Shown: positions 43,405-56,804 of the stretch, piece after piece
How the letters are laid out: the number at the start of each line of letters is the position of its first letter
Numbering within the stretch: the first letter of the stretch is position 1
Source of the DNA: Nageia nagi
Lineage: Eukaryota > Pinophyta
Length of the DNA stretch: 64,000 nucleotides
Direction of reading: 5' to 3'
NCBI GenBank assembly: GCA_050084985.1
Contig: JBITNC010000001.1
Coordinates: 66,774,001-66,838,000 of the forward strand
Position numbers and translations under genes: made by a program
The notes under the pieces: generated by a model
Seen by the model: only the letters and a program-made list of their open reading frames with translations
Told to the model about the DNA's origin: nothing
Databases searched by the model: none

Positions 43405-44170
43405 AGTCTCCTTTTTGATAGGCTAAATGCATCTTTTTATGATAGTTAGAACACTATTTATTCCTTAGTTATGTTTTAAACTTGCTAAAACTATTTATTC
43501 TATTTTTGATAGTATAAATGTATTTGTTTAGTGTTTCATACCTAATTGTTAAATACAATTTATGAATTCTATGTAAGATTATTAGTTCCATTATTTCATT
43601 TGTGAAAGCTTCAAAATTATTTTTGTATATGAGCTCTAGAATATTTCTAGAACTAGCTTTAGAATTTCCTAAGAGCAAGATTCAAAATATTATGTATAAG
43701 AGCTACAAAAATATTGGTCAAAGATAAATTATAGCTAGCTCCAAAATTATAGTTGAATCCAAAAGTATAGCTCCAAAATTATACCAGTTCTAGAATTATA
43801 ACTACAATTGTAATTAGTTTCAAGAGTGAATGATTTGTATGTAGTTAATGGGGATGGATGAAGAAGGAAGATAATTAATATCCAAGCTATACACCATAAT
43901 GCATAATTTTTACCTATTCTCAAGTACCAACAATTCAAGTTTGTTATGAAATTAGTATTGTTGTTGATATGTCTTTAGAATATTAGCAGATGGGTTAGGA
44001 CATATTAAAGTGTGTTATTACAATAAGCTTGTAATAGAAGGGATTGAATTTAGGAACTTCAATTATTGCATTTATTATAATTGTAGCATAAATATATATT
44101 TTTTTGTTGGAAAAGAGTTATTTAGAATGCAAGTATGTTTTGAATTGTGGTCTAGAGTTGTAACCATGTA
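43405..44170 (+). repeat. Left repeat of element E (probable LTR)
   Basis: Aligns with 54505-55355 from 'ctcctttttgatag(a/t)ctaaatgca' to 'ttagaatgcaagtatgtttt'. Each copy also contains local reiterations of 'agctcYagaatattt' and 'ctccaaaattatag'. Confidence 0.65.
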
Positions 44171-44739
44171 GAAATCTCTTTATCAAATTGTTTTGAATTG
44201 TGTAAGTTTGATTTCAAATATATTTTGATAAAAAATGGATGAATAGACCTAGATAGGATAGGGGTATATATTAGTGTTATAGGTAGAAATAATAGAGGCC
44301 ATGGTATAAAAAAACTTACCATAAAATCCCTTCAAAATAAGGCCTACTTATTCAAGTAGAATTACACAACTTTAGTAAGCTAAAATAGTTGGAGAAAGCA
44401 AAAAATGTTGTTAAACAAAATTAGTTGGCAAAAAATGAATAATATTCAAAATCATTAGAAAAACATAGTGCTACATAGTTGGAAAATGAATCCTCTGAAA
44501 ACATTGAAAGGGTTTTAGAAAATAGTCTTATAATCTAATAGTCTAGAATATAATAGTCCAAAAGAGCAAAATCAAAAGTTAATTTGTAGTAAATATATGA
44601 GATTTTCTGATAAATATTCATCATTACTTATCCATCCTCTTTCAAGTGGAATCCATTCTTAAACTAAATGAGAAGCAACTAAAAGATCATACAAAGTATT
44701 GCATGGATTAAGTCCTTTTCCTTCATACTTGAACAATAC

Positions 44740-45690
44740 TTTTGTAAATCCGATATCCAATATGTCAAGATTAGGTGGAACTAGTGGCTCTAGTGTAATA
44801 GGAGGCACTAAAGGTGGAATGGGTGGCACTAGTGATGGAATTTGAGGTAACCCTTAGAATAGAACTTTCACTTATCCTATCCAAATTTCTCTAGGGATAT
44901 ATGCACGAATGAAAAATATTTTACCATCTATGTTGCCTAATTTTAGAGGCCTTTCAAGTGAAGACACTGGTTAGTTTTTATTTGAATTTAAAGTACTTTC
45001 CATAACTATAATTATGAGTCTGATATTTAGAATTTTAAAATTTTTCCTTCTACCCTAAAGGATAATGTAATGCAATAGTTCATAGGTCTTGCACCATATT
45101 CCATTACTACATGGGAAGAAATGGAAAAAGAGTTCTTAGAAAAATATCAAGAGTATTATAGAGTAAAAAGAAACAAATTCTTGAAAATTATCTTGATAAA
45201 TTTTTTTTATTGAAAATATGGTTGGAACAACCATTGATCCAAATTTTTCTAAGACCATCTTGTTAAGAGGATTACTAGATTCCTCATTAGATGTATTGAA
45301 TCTAATTGGAAGAGGGAATGTGAATACTTTGAAATTGGATGAAATTATTGAATTATGCAAGAACTATTCTAGAACAAGAACTCCCAATCAAGGATTAAAT
45401 TCCATGGTAAAATTAGTGTAGTTAGTGAGCTTATTTAAGAACTTGCTAATTTTAAAATTGACATCTTCATTGAATTGAATCAATTAAAATGAGCAACAAA
45501 TAAAGTAAGTAAAGAAAAAGAGACTAAATAAACTCAGGATTCACTAGCTATATATTGCCTATGGTGTAGGAAGAAACATGCATTACATGAGTGCCCTCTT
45601 AACAAGGATAGAAATTTATGGTTTATGTAATGAGAATCATAAAAATAATGAATGTGAGTGTTTAACGTAACCTAGATGTCATTGAAAAAT
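44740..45690 (+). pseudogene. Element E gypsy gag
   Basis: Pieces on the plus strand include LPNFRGLSSED near 44930, FLFEFKVL near 44975 and SITTWEEMEKEFLEKYQEYY near 45105, a standard gypsy capsid series. An open stretch at 45218-45421 continues it. The zinc knuckle near 45560 reads CLWCRKKHALHEC. Multiple frame changes. Confidence 0.75.
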
Positions 45691-46089
45691 ATGGAAACTA
45701 AAGAAAATTTTGTTTAACTAAAGGGTTATATAATAATTTCTATAATCAGCTCAAGTTTGGATTTCAAACTTGGTGGAACATACCACATCAGTAAGGTATG
45801 ATGTCATTTGGTCCTTGGATGCCAAATCAAGATTGTTTTCTTTTGGATTAAACTAATAGTGGGGAGGACCATATTCATAATCAAATAAAGCCTAATTGGA
45901 ATCAACCAATTGGAATTAGAACAATTAGTCCAACTAGAATAAAAAATCAACAAAAAAATGGAAATTGAATAATTAATAGCAATAAGCATTGCTACTAGGA
46001 CTAGTTCAATAAGCTTTTGCTCAAAATCAACCACCACCAAAAAAGCTTGCTCTATAAAGTCAACCTATTCCAAACACCAACAAACAAGT

Positions 46090-46850
46090 AGTTGCTATCA
46101 TGTTGATCAAGGAGATACTACATCAATAAATGATATACAGTGTAATGAAATTCATCTTAGGTATGGTAGAAATTATTGAACTTGTTCCACCAATTATTAT
46201 AGAAATTGATAATGAAGATCTAGAGCAATCACCTAAAATACCTATGGAGGAATCTTTAGAAGAACAAAAATAGGATAAAAAGGAAAAACAAAAGGAAGAA
46301 GTCCTATATCTGAAAGATTGGTGATCAAACCAATGGAAATGGAATCCAAACTACTCAAGGAATTAAAGAAATTAAACATAACTGTTCTAGTATTGCAAGC
46401 AATCAAAGAAGTCCCTGAGCTTAATAAAATGGTCAAAGAGTTGTGTATTAAAAGAGGTGGTAGAGTAAAGAAGGTTTATCCCAAAACCATTCATGTAGGT
46501 GGAAAAGTAGCTAATTTATTATATGATAAGTTAGTAAATCCCAAGTATGGTAACCTTGGAACTCTAATTATCACCATTTATATTGGAATCAATAAAATTC
46601 AAAATTTTTTAATTGACTTGGGAGCACTATTAATGTAATATAGAAAAAATATATAGAAAATTGAAATTACCATACATTCATTCCACTATTACTATCTTGC
46701 AATTAGTAGATCAATCCATAGCCAAGCCCAAGGGGATAGTTGAAGATGTTCAGATCATTATAAATTCTTGGAATTATCTAGTAGATTTCTTAATATTGAA
46801 GATAAAAGTAAATAATAGATATCTAGTGATTTGGGCAAGCCTTGGTTAGC
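46090..46850 (+). pseudogene. Element E protease region
   Basis: A 106-codon frame (46318-46638) ends in KIQNFLIDLGALLM. There D-L-G-A is the retroviral-type aspartic protease motif at the usual place after a beta strand. A second frame (46661-46849) continues the domain. Function would be polyprotein cleavage; broken here. Confidence 0.65.
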
Positions 46851-47579
46851 CACTAAGTTGCATTCATAAATTGCATATCTAGGGATATTACCATTTCTAA
46901 TGAACAACACTTGAGGATACTTTATTTATACCCATCATGCCTAACTTGCTTTTGAGTATTTAGGTCAATTATGTATTGATGAGCTAGAATTTGATGAATC
47001 TAAAATATTTTCAACTTTATCTACTATTTCTACCAAGGAACATATGCAAGAGTTATAAGAAACACTGAGTAATCATCAATAATATATGAGCAACAATAAG
47101 AAGAAACTTCAAAAAATGTAGAGACATCAATGGTATATTTGCAATATATCATATTTAATGTTCCAATAGATAAAAAATCTAATTTTATATCACTGTTCAA
47201 GTGTCCACTGACCCATATTATTCCAAAATGGGAAGCATGTAGAGAAAGGATAAAAATATTTCATTCATGATCTCCACATCATTGTTATTTAAATTAACTA
47301 GTTTAACTTGCATATCAGGGTAATTTGAAAGAGTAATGATCAAGATAATCCAATATAGCAAAAAAACCTCTCAACATTAGTAGCTAGTTGACTTCAAAAG
47401 AAGAGTAGAAAATATTTAAAGTATTGTAGGATAACATTAGTGCATTCCTATGGGAGTACTCAAATATTAAAGGTATTCATCTTGATATATGTACTCACCA
47501 TATTTATACTGATGATTCAAATCTCAACTGCCTAAGAGAGTAAATCTAAATTTTAAAGATATTATGAAAATAGAAACAA

Positions 47580-48960
47580 AAAAATTATTTAGAGTAGGTT
47601 TTATCTTCCCCAATTTCAAATAGTATATGGGTTTCACCTCTAGTAATTATACCTTATAAAAATAGAAAATGAAGGGTTTGTGTGGATTATAGATCTTTAA
47701 ATAAAGCTACTCATAGGGATCACTTTCCCTTACCCTTCATAAATTAGGTATTGGATAATCTTGCTGGTAAAGAATACTTTTCATTTCTTGATGGGTTCAA
47801 TGGTTATAACTAAATCTAGATTGTAGAGGAGTATGAAGAAAAAACCATATTTACTTGCTCATGGGGCACTTTTTCTTATAAAGTTCTTCCATTTAGTTTA
47901 TGTAATGCACTTGCAACTTTCTAGAGAGTTATCATTGCTATTTTTGTAGATCTAACCTATGATTGTATTAAGCTTATATGGATGAATTTATAGTTCCCTG
48001 TAACACATTCAAAGAAGCATTGGAAAAATTTGGAAAGGGTATTGGGTTAGGTGTAAAGAACACAATTTATCCCTTGGTTATGAAATATGTTATATGATGG
48101 TTCAAGAGGGAATTATTTTGGGACATAATATTTTAGCTCAAGGGATCAAGGTGGACCCTAATAAAGTTGATATTAGTAAGCAACTTCCTACTCCAAAAAA
48201 TTAGACTAATGTAAGGAGTTTTTTGGAATGATGTTGTTATTACATATGGTTCATATAAAATTTTAGTAACATTGCAACCCTTTTATTTTCTTTGCTTCAT
48301 AAAGATACTAAATTTGAATGGAAAACATATTGTAAGGTAACTCTCAAGTAATTAAGAATAAATTGATTATTACTAATGTTTTGAGAGGACATAATTGGGA
48401 GTTACCTTTTCATGTTCATACTGGTGTATCAAATTTTTCTATTGGAGAAATACTTGGATAAGAAGAATTAGGTAACTCTCACTAGGCAATTTATTATGTT
48501 AGCAAAACCTTGGTGGTAGTTGAGAAAAAATACACCATAACAAAAAAGGAATGCTTGGTAATGGTATATTCCATTAATAAATTCCAATATTATATCATTA
48601 GATACTAGGTCTTTGTTCATATAAATCATGCAACCATAAGATATTTAATGAATAAGGCAATGGTAAGTGGAAGGATTATAAAATGGTTGTTACTCTTACA
48701 AAAATTCAATGTAACTATTATTGATAAACCAAGAAAAGCTAATGTTATGGTATATTTCTTATCAATATTGAATATATTTAGGAGTAATGATCTAGTGGAG
48801 GATTCGTTTCCATATAAAAAGTTATTTTTCATTTTTATACAATCATCTTGGTTTATAGATACAACTAATTATTTGGTAACAAAGAAGGTTCCTCCACATT
48901 ACACTCTAAGTCAGAAGAAAAGTTTAATAAAGGAAAGTGTATCATTTAAATGAGTGAATG
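47580..48960 (+). pseudogene. Element E reverse transcriptase and RNase H
   Basis: RT is readable in mixed frames: WVSPLVIIPYKNRKWRVCVD, YRSLNKATHRDHFPLPF and YFSFLDGFNGYNQIQI (47625-47820). A decayed catalytic region lies near 47950, where the YxDD motif is not intact. RNase H follows (TLVVVEKKYTITKKECLVMV near 48510; a tail open at 48648-48953 with LLLQKFNVTIIDKPRKAN). Many stops. Confidence 0.75.
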
Positions 48961-50200
48961 GAATTCTATTCAAATGTGAAATTGATCAAGTTGTTAAAAG
49001 ATATCTTAGGTCAAATGAAGTTTTTGATGTTCTTAGAGCTTACCATGATGAACCAACATGAGGATATTATTCAATGAAAATAATTATCTATAAGGTGTTG
49101 GGAGCAGGGTACTATTTTCCTTCTCTACATAAATATGTAAAGAGATATGTGCATCAATGTGATCAATTTTAGAGAATGGGAAAACCCACTAATACCAATT
49201 AGATGGCACTTTAACCTCAAGTTGAAATAGAACCATTTGAAAAATGGGGAATGGATTTCATTGGTCAAATAAATCCTCCCTCACAAGGTAAAAACATATA
49301 TTGGTTTGTACTAATTGTACTATAAATTGGGTAGAAATGTGTGCTTTGGTACATGCAAACAAAAAAAAAGTAGCAACCTTTTTGTTTAACAACATCATGG
49401 AGAGGTTTAGAGCCCTAGATTTTTAGTTTCAGACCAAGGACCTTAATTCATGTCACACATGATTGAACATTTTGTTAATCATTATCAAATTCAACACAAA
49501 AATGATTCTCCATATCATCCATAGACCAATGGCAAGTGGAGGTTACTAACAAGGAGTTGGAAATAATTTTTTACCAAAACCATTGCATCACATAGAAGGG
49601 ATTAGGCAGTTAGACTCCCTAAAGTTGTTTGGGATTATAAAACAACTTGGAATTCAACCATAGAATTTTCACCATATGAATTGGTATTTGGGAAATTTTT
49701 TTCTCCCAATAGAATTTGAAATACAAACTCTAAGAACAACTCTAAAAATAGGACTTGATGTGGCTAAAGATCAAAAAGTTAGGTTGATGCAATTAAATGA
49801 ATTACCAAAATTTAGATTGGAAGCCTTACATTAGAAAAAAATTATCCAACAACAAAGGAAGGTATGGCATGATAAAAATTTGAAAAAATGTGCAATTTTA
49901 TCCAAGCAAATGGGCTTTTATATTTGATTCTAAATACTAGAACTTCATGGGAAAGTTATAGATTAGGTGGTGAGGACCTTATTCCATTTTACATGTTTTT
50001 GATAATGGAATGGTTCAGCTCAACCATTTAATGGGTCCAAGAGAGCATTATTGGTCAATGGGCATTAAATTTGATCTTATGTTCTACCAATGCCCAAGGA
50101 TTAGTTTACTTAGCACATGAAGACATCAAACATGTGTTTGTTTGAGGGAAAATGTTCTTCCTCAAATAAAAATACTTGGTCACATTTCTTAGTAGCTTGA
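48961..50200 (+). pseudogene. Element E integrase
   Basis: Zinc-binding part near 49140 (RYVHQCDQF, second Cys pair lost), core start FEKWGMDFIGQINPPSQG near 49230, and VSDQGP near 49430 with the second catalytic Asp. The E-containing segment near 49535 is frame-shifted (VEVTNKELE). A C-terminal part with QLNHLMGPREHYW lies near 50020. Stops such as CCATAG in the P-x-T-N-G segment show decay. Confidence 0.72.
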
Positions 50201-51249
50201 ATAAAAGTGGATTCTAGAAATAGAATCAACACATATTAGGGGTGAATAACAATGATAGAGGCAATCATTCAAACGAAAATTAGGTAACTAGTGTTTAACT
50301 AGGTGAAAACCACTTTTTTATGGTAGCCCTAATATATTTTTGAAAAAAAATGGATGAAAGCTTGTATTCTTAAATCTTTCTTTATGATGCATTCAGTGGA
50401 GAATAATGATATTTAACATAAAAATGGAACCAAAATAATCCAATTTTAGAGATCATAAAAAAAACTGATTAGACTAAGCTCCAAAGTATTTATTTAGAGA
50501 CCTCTAAAAGATTGAGCCATACTAAGCTCTAGAATATTCTATAAAAGAGCTTCAAAAAATTTGGTAAAAGAAAGCTCCAAAATTTTCCAAGTTATGAGCT
50601 CTAGAAATGTTGATTATATAAACTCTAAAGGAATTTTGTTACTAGAGCTCCATAAAATTTACAATGTCAGCTTTAGAAATGTTAAGTCATGCAAGCTCCA
50701 AAATTTTCTTCAAAATTTGCTCCAAAAAAGCTAATGAGGGAATAAAGGTTCATAATTATATATAATTTAATAAAATACAAAAAGATACCTAGGCCACATC
50801 AGCTTGAGAAAGTTGATAATATTGAATTAGAAAGTTGTGTCATCATATCATGAGAAATGAGGAGTCCAACTGGCAACATCTTTTGTATATATCCACTTCA
50901 TCATAACTAATAATAGTTGTATGTCACATCCATAGCCTATCAAATTCACAATCATCATAAAAAACTATGTATTATCTTGAATTGATAGTTAGATAAGGTT
51001 TTAAATATTACTTAAGAAAAAACTATGTTCCAAAACTTTGAGATTTAGCCACCATAAAGTACGTAACATGCAAACTAATAAGTTTCAATTTAAGGTTTAA
51101 TGCCACTATGAAGGTATTTGCATCATCAATTCACATATGATGGATAATAATCATATCAAATGCTTGAATCTATTATCAGTCTATTACTTCTAAAGTTGTT
51201 TATTGGCTCAAAGCCAATTTTGCAATTGTAGAGTAAATGAGAGAGATAA

Positions 51250-53215
51250 TAATAGGGCACAAATGGAAGAAGTACCAAAAAAGCACAGCAAAATTGAAGA
51301 AATATGTTAAGGTAGAAAATATTTTTCATAAATTCAATCTACTAGAATTCTTCGACAAGTTCTAGGTATACAATGAGAAATTGGTGTTGGAATTTGTCAA
51401 GAATTTTATGGTTGATTCTGTAACCTTGTGTGGGCACATAATTCCAATAATAGAGGAATCCATTAGTGAGTTTACTAGGCTACCTATGACTGGTGAGGAT
51501 CTACTTTAAAGAGATCATTATTCAAACCTATTGAATAAATTACACCCTTAGAAAGAGAAACATCACAACAAGGTATATTCAAGGAGTTCGATGAGAAACC
51601 TTGCCAAAAAAGTGGGCTAATGTTACAAGATGGATAATGAGATATATGACATGAAAAGGAAAGAATAGCACTTTTATGGGCCATCACTTAAACCTGTTAA
51701 TATGGTTTAGGTATGTCTCTTATACTAGTTGTAATCTTTCCAAGTTTTTGCATTAAAGTTTATAGAAAATGGCTAAAAGGGTTAGGAAAAATGAGAGGAA
51801 TAAATTAGTAGCCTTGAGATGCCATGGTCTAATAACACTTTTATGTAAAGAATATTTTATGAAGAAAGAAAATTGCCAAGCCCTTTAAGAGGAGTTTTTG
51901 ACTAAATTTCCCTCTAAAAACTCTTCTGTTTACAATGAGGAAGAAGAAAATTCAGATACTTTTGTACCCATTGAAGTTAATATTGAGGTGTATCCTATAT
52001 GCACATGTGTTTCAAAATCAACTAGAGAAACATCAAATATGAGCTTTGATGTAATCCCTAATAATTTATAAAGCATTTCATATTCTAATATTGATAAATA
52101 TGAGGTTGAATTAATCTATGAGAAATATAATTCTACGACCAATGTTCCATAATCATTTCCAATTAAAGAATACCCATAAATAAATAAATATATTTCTGCT
52201 AAAAAGGGTAAGAAAGTAAAAAATCCATTATTTTTTCAACGAAGGTTGAGGATATTGAAGGAAAAACATGTTTTCAAAAAAATAAGTTCATCGAAGAAGA
52301 AGCAATGAGTAGATAAAACCCTAGAGGAGGATGATTTAGGGTACCATACAACTATGGAGAAAATTGTCATAACTTTGAGGATTATCAATAAGAAATATGT
52401 TACAATCATTGTTGATGCTCCTACTCTAGACACTACTTAGACAAAGACTATGCAACATGAACAAGTATATATATTTTCTACTCTAAAAGGTACAACTTCC
52501 ATGGATGATAACATGTCACCCAAAAACATGATAGAAAAAGAAGTAGTGGTGGGAACAATATCATAAGGTGGTGTGATGGAAAGTCCAGTGAATGTGAAAA
52601 AATAATAAAACCATATCAAATGGAAGAAATTCAAATGGTAGATCCACAACAACATCAGGATACAAAAGCTATATATCATATGGAAATGAATGATGAAAAT
52701 TTGGACCTCATACACATATTGATGCATGCAACTAATCAAGCATCACTTGGAAATAGACTCAAGTATTCAAGTACTTTAGTATAAAATTTAAATTTTAGAA
52801 TAAAGTAATGCATAATTGTTAAGTGAAAAAGTTGATTTGGAAAGACAAAATAAAAGCTGAATGTTCAATATTTTCATCTGGAAAATATAATAAAAGAATA
52901 TAGAGACAAACAAAAAGAAGTAGATGAGTTGGAAGATACAATATGGAACATAAGAACAATAAAATCTAAATTTTAAAATGAAAAGAGTTATAAAAATAAG
53001 TCTTGGAAATGTTTGGGGAACAAATTATACAAATGACACAATTAGAGCAACAAGTTTCCAATCTCACACAAAAGCTTTAGTTTGCATTAGATGAGTCAAA
53101 ATATTAGAAGGAAGTCATCAGTAAATTAAAGGACAAGGAAACTAAATTATTTCACGAAGTTAAAACTTTAAAGAGTAAAATTAGAGATGCAAATCTTGAA
53201 TTATTTTGGAATTGA
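51250..53215 (+). pseudogene. Extra ORF downstream of pol in element E, with coiled-coil tail
   Basis: A decayed coding stretch in shifting frames begins with EKLVLEFVKNFMVDSVTLCG then ESISEFTRLPMTGE (51390-51500). This is reminiscent of the plant-transposon accessory domain found after pol in some gypsy elements. The middle is Lys/Ser/Asp-rich. The tail near 52900-53215 is a heptad-rich coiled coil (MTQLEQQVSNLTQKLQ, ISKLKDKETKLF). No enzyme motif is visible. It might also be a captured host gene; this is inferred from position and composition. Confidence 0.45.
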
Positions 53216-53311
53216 TTATTAAATTTTAAATTTATTCAATATGATATATATAGTAATATGTAAAATTAATTTTTCATTTTTAATTATTGATTTATATATA
53301 AATTGTTATTT

Positions 53312-53313
53312 AT

Positions 53314-53345
<32 letters not shown>

Positions 53346-53375
53346 ACATACATATATACACACATACAATAATAA
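53312..53375. repeat. (CA)n microsatellite
   Basis: A run of CA dinucleotides about 28 bp long, followed by CA/TA interruptions and a short (AAT)n tract. Confidence 0.9.
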
Positions 53376-54504
53376 TAATCCTATTTTCTCTTTTTCCCAA
53401 AAAAATAAAAAATCATGGTGGAAGTAAATGACTGTATAATCACATGGATGAAAGCTATGATATATATGTATGTAATCTTTGATGAAGCTTTATAACTTAG
53501 ACAACCTTATATGATGTATAACATGTATCTTAAAGAGCAATATTTGAATTGGCAAGTTAACATAATCAAAAAAAAATTCCCTATACAATTAAGATGCCCA
53601 TTGACATTCTTAAGATTTATTCTAAAGCAACATAACAAGAATAATATATAATGTGTGAATTGTATGTCCATGACTTCTTTCTTAGTATCATCACAAAATT
53701 CTTTCATGGTGGATATATTGGAGATGTTTAGTTACAACCTTTAATGTATATATTACAAAATCAAATTTAGTGGGCTAATGATGTTGAATGAATTCAATAA
53801 AGAGAACTAAATGATAATTTCTCAGTTAGGTATCAGCCTATTTATAATAAAGAAATAAGGTCAACTTTTATGTCAATATTTTTCAATATCAAGAGCAATA
53901 CAAGGTTAAGCTAACAAAATGTTTATAGAAGTATCAAACATCCATTAACATATGTTTTGATAATGCTTTTCAAAGATGTCAAAGAAGATGGAATGTTCAG
54001 ATGATTGAGCATAAAATAAAAGAGATAATTTCTTCAAATAATATATGTTAGAGCAGAATATGGGATGAATATCTTTTCAATATTCTTCAAAAAAACATAT
54101 TTAATGGGTTAGATAAATATTTAGGCCACTTATTGTATTGCAACTAGCTCCATATTAGTTGGATAATGGACGTTAGAATGATATAGATTTCAAAGTATGG
54201 GTATTAGAAATGAATATGAATAGGGGATTGGGGGACTCTATTCCATGACCTAATTTGGATGATGTAGGACCAAAAAGAAGACAACTTATGGCTCCTAGTG
54301 CTAAAGATATAATTCTATCATGTCTATAACCCTATGATCTTATTCAAATCCTACAGAATTATGATGCTAATGAACCTATACTACTAGATGATGATGATGA
54401 AAGTGATGATGAGGAATGAACATGAAAATATTTGCATGATAGATAACATTTTGATTGCTATAGGTGAAACAATATTCAAAGTTGGGGATAATGAAGAGAC
54501 ACAA

Positions 54505-55355
54505 AATTATCTCCTTTTTGATATGCTAAATGCATATTTTTGTGATAGTCAGAACATTTTTTATTCTTTAGTTATAGTTTAAACTTGATAAAACTATTTA
54601 ATTTGAAATTAAATACATATTTACTTAGTTCCTATTTTTCTTATGTCATTATTAACAATTTTCTATTTTTGATAGCATAAATGTATTTGTTTAGTGTTGC
54701 ATACCAATCATTAAATACAATCCATGGATTCTATGTAAGAATATTAGTTCCATAATTTCATTTATGAAAGCTTCAAAATTATTTTTTTATACAAGTTCTA
54801 GAATATTTCTAGAACTAGCTTCAAAATTTATTGAGAGAAAGCTTCAAAATATTCTATATACTAACCCCAAAAATATTGGTCAAAGGCAACTCCATAATTA
54901 TAGCTAGATCCATAATTATAGTTGACTCCAAAATTATATCTCTATAATTATAACCCATTCCAAAATTATAGCTATAGTTGTAATAAGTTTCACAAGTGAA
55001 TAATCAGGATGTAATTAATAGGGATGGATGGAGAAGATAATGAATGTCCAAGCTATATGCCATAATGCATAATTTTGATCTAGTATAAAGTACCAACAAT
55101 TAAAGTTTGTTATGGAATTAGTATTCTTGTTTATATGCCTCTAGAATATTAGCATATGGGTTAGGACACATTTAAGTGTGTTATTTCAATAAGCTTGTAA
55201 CAAAAGGGATTCAATTTAGGATCTTCAGTTATTGCATTTATTATACTTTTAGAATAAATAGATATCTTTTCTATTGGAAAAGAGTTAGTTAGAATGCAAG
55301 TATGTTTTAGAGAAAGAATTTGAAGTGTATATTGTGAAGCATGTAACCATAATTA
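54505..55355 (+). repeat. Right repeat of element E (probable LTR)
   Basis: Partner of 43405-44170, in direct orientation 11.1 kb away. It carries an extra segment of about 60-80 bp near 54600-54660 that is missing from the left copy. Confidence 0.65.
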
Positions 55356-55739
55356 GTTCCAAAATAATACAAGTGTTGATTTAAGTTTCTACATCTAAGT
55401 TTTATTCCAGAGCTCTATTAGAAAGAGGTGATTCCACTCTAACTAACAAAATTATATTATTTTTTCAAGTTTTATTTATATTAGATTTTGTATACAATTT
55501 ATTTGTAGCAATATTTAAATTAGTTTAGCGTTGATTTCATTTTTATTCCAGTTTAAGTAGTTAAAAATAGTACATAAGTGACAAAACAAAGTTTCAATTG
55601 CATACAACCAAGAACACTTACAGATGATTGATAGATAATTAAATGATATATTGAATACTTATCAATGAATGCCAATTAAATGCCCTAAAATGATTTGATT
55701 TTATGCAATTCATAGACTATAATGATTAGATTTTATGTA

Positions 55740-56665
55740 ATTCATGGTTAGGATTAGGGTGTGGGTTATGATGAAGGGGTTGGGGTTTATGGCTTAGAGT
55801 TTAGGTTAGGGTTTATGGTTTAGGATTTAGGTTATGATGAAAGTGTTAATATTAGGGTTTAGGTTAAGATTAGGGTTTGGGTTAGTATTTAGGTTAGGTT
55901 TTAGGGTTTGAGTATACCCTAAATTTCAAATTTCTTTTGGAACATGAACAATCATTATAACTATTATAACTAAAACTAAGTCTCGGTATTCCTTTGGTGA
56001 AAACCTCTACAAATTGCTCCTTGGTGATGTAATGATTAATATCAATAATTTTATTCTACATCATATATTTTATAAAATGATACTTCAAGTATATATTTAT
56101 TTGATTTACTCTTATGGATTGAATTCTTTGCTAACTTGATTACACTCGTGTTATCACAAAATATTATTTTAGGGTGATTTTGGGTCTCATCAATATCTTC
56201 TAATACATTCCTAAACCAAAGATATTGTGGATTAAACTTTTTTCAAAGATAATGTGTAAGTATTCATCGATTCTTGGAACTCATAATCATAATCATTGAA
56301 TCCAATAAGATTCATAATTAAGAGTTCTTTTGACATACCTTAAGAGTATGCCAAAATTAAGAGTTCTTTTGACATACCTTATAATTTTGTTAGTAGCTTT
56401 CAATTGGTTTTGTGATGGCTCACTCATGTATCTTGACACAACTAAAATATCAAAGGATATATTTGGTTTTGTAGCAGTAAGGAATATTAAGGTTTAGGAT
56501 TTACAATTTAGGATTTAGGGTTTAGGTTAGGGTTTTAGTTAGGATTTAGGGTTTAGATTAGGGTTTAGGGCTTAAGGTTTAAGGTTTAGGGCTTAGGTTA
56601 AGGTTTAGGAATTAGTTTAGGGTTTGGTGTTTATGTTAGGGTTTAGGGTTTTTTATAAGATAACT
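55740..56665 (+). repeat. Telomere-like TTTAGGG-rich blocks (forward)
   Basis: Two patches, 55742-55925 and 56480-56655, are dominated by degenerate TTTAGGG, TTAGGG and TTTAGGTTAGGG words, the plant telomere unit and variants. They flank a copia RNase H scrap (about 55940-56440). The degeneracy indicates an old interstitial array rather than a chromosome end. Confidence 0.7.
55940..56440 (-). pseudogene. Copia RNase H fragment with in-frame 39-bp duplication
   Basis: The minus strand reads SRYMSEPSQNQLKATNKIIR, then RYVKRTLN twice in a row, followed by decayed RNase H and an FTKGIPRLSF tail, the usual copia C-terminal end. The duplicated block (starting 56317 and 56356) is 39 bp, or 13 codons. 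No LTR was found nearby. It is an isolated fragment between the telomere-like blocks. Confidence 0.65.
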
Positions 56666-56804
56666 TAATTTTTATAAGATTACTTAATAATATTTTTTAT
56701 AAGATAACTTAATTTTTATAATCTTAGGACTAATTTTTTATGATTTATGACTTCAATTTTTATAATATTAGGCCTTAATTTAATTTATTTGTTTATTAAT
56801 ACAC

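Larger units (their letters stand above)
43405..55355 (+). mobile_element. Decayed Ty3-gypsy element E
   Basis: Plus-strand gag, protease, RT, RNase H and integrase occur in gypsy order between 44.7 and 50.1 kb, followed by an additional ORF region to about 53.2 kb. Direct repeats of about 0.8 kb flank the whole (43405-44170 and 54505-55355) and are the best LTR candidates. Borders are approximate because no clean TG/CA, target duplication, PBS or PPT was resolved. A weakly similar stretch at 50450-50760 shares the words 'gagctctagaatatt' and 'agctccaaaattt' with these repeats, so a different right end is possible. Stops are very frequent, which fits a very old insertion. Confidence 0.6.
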
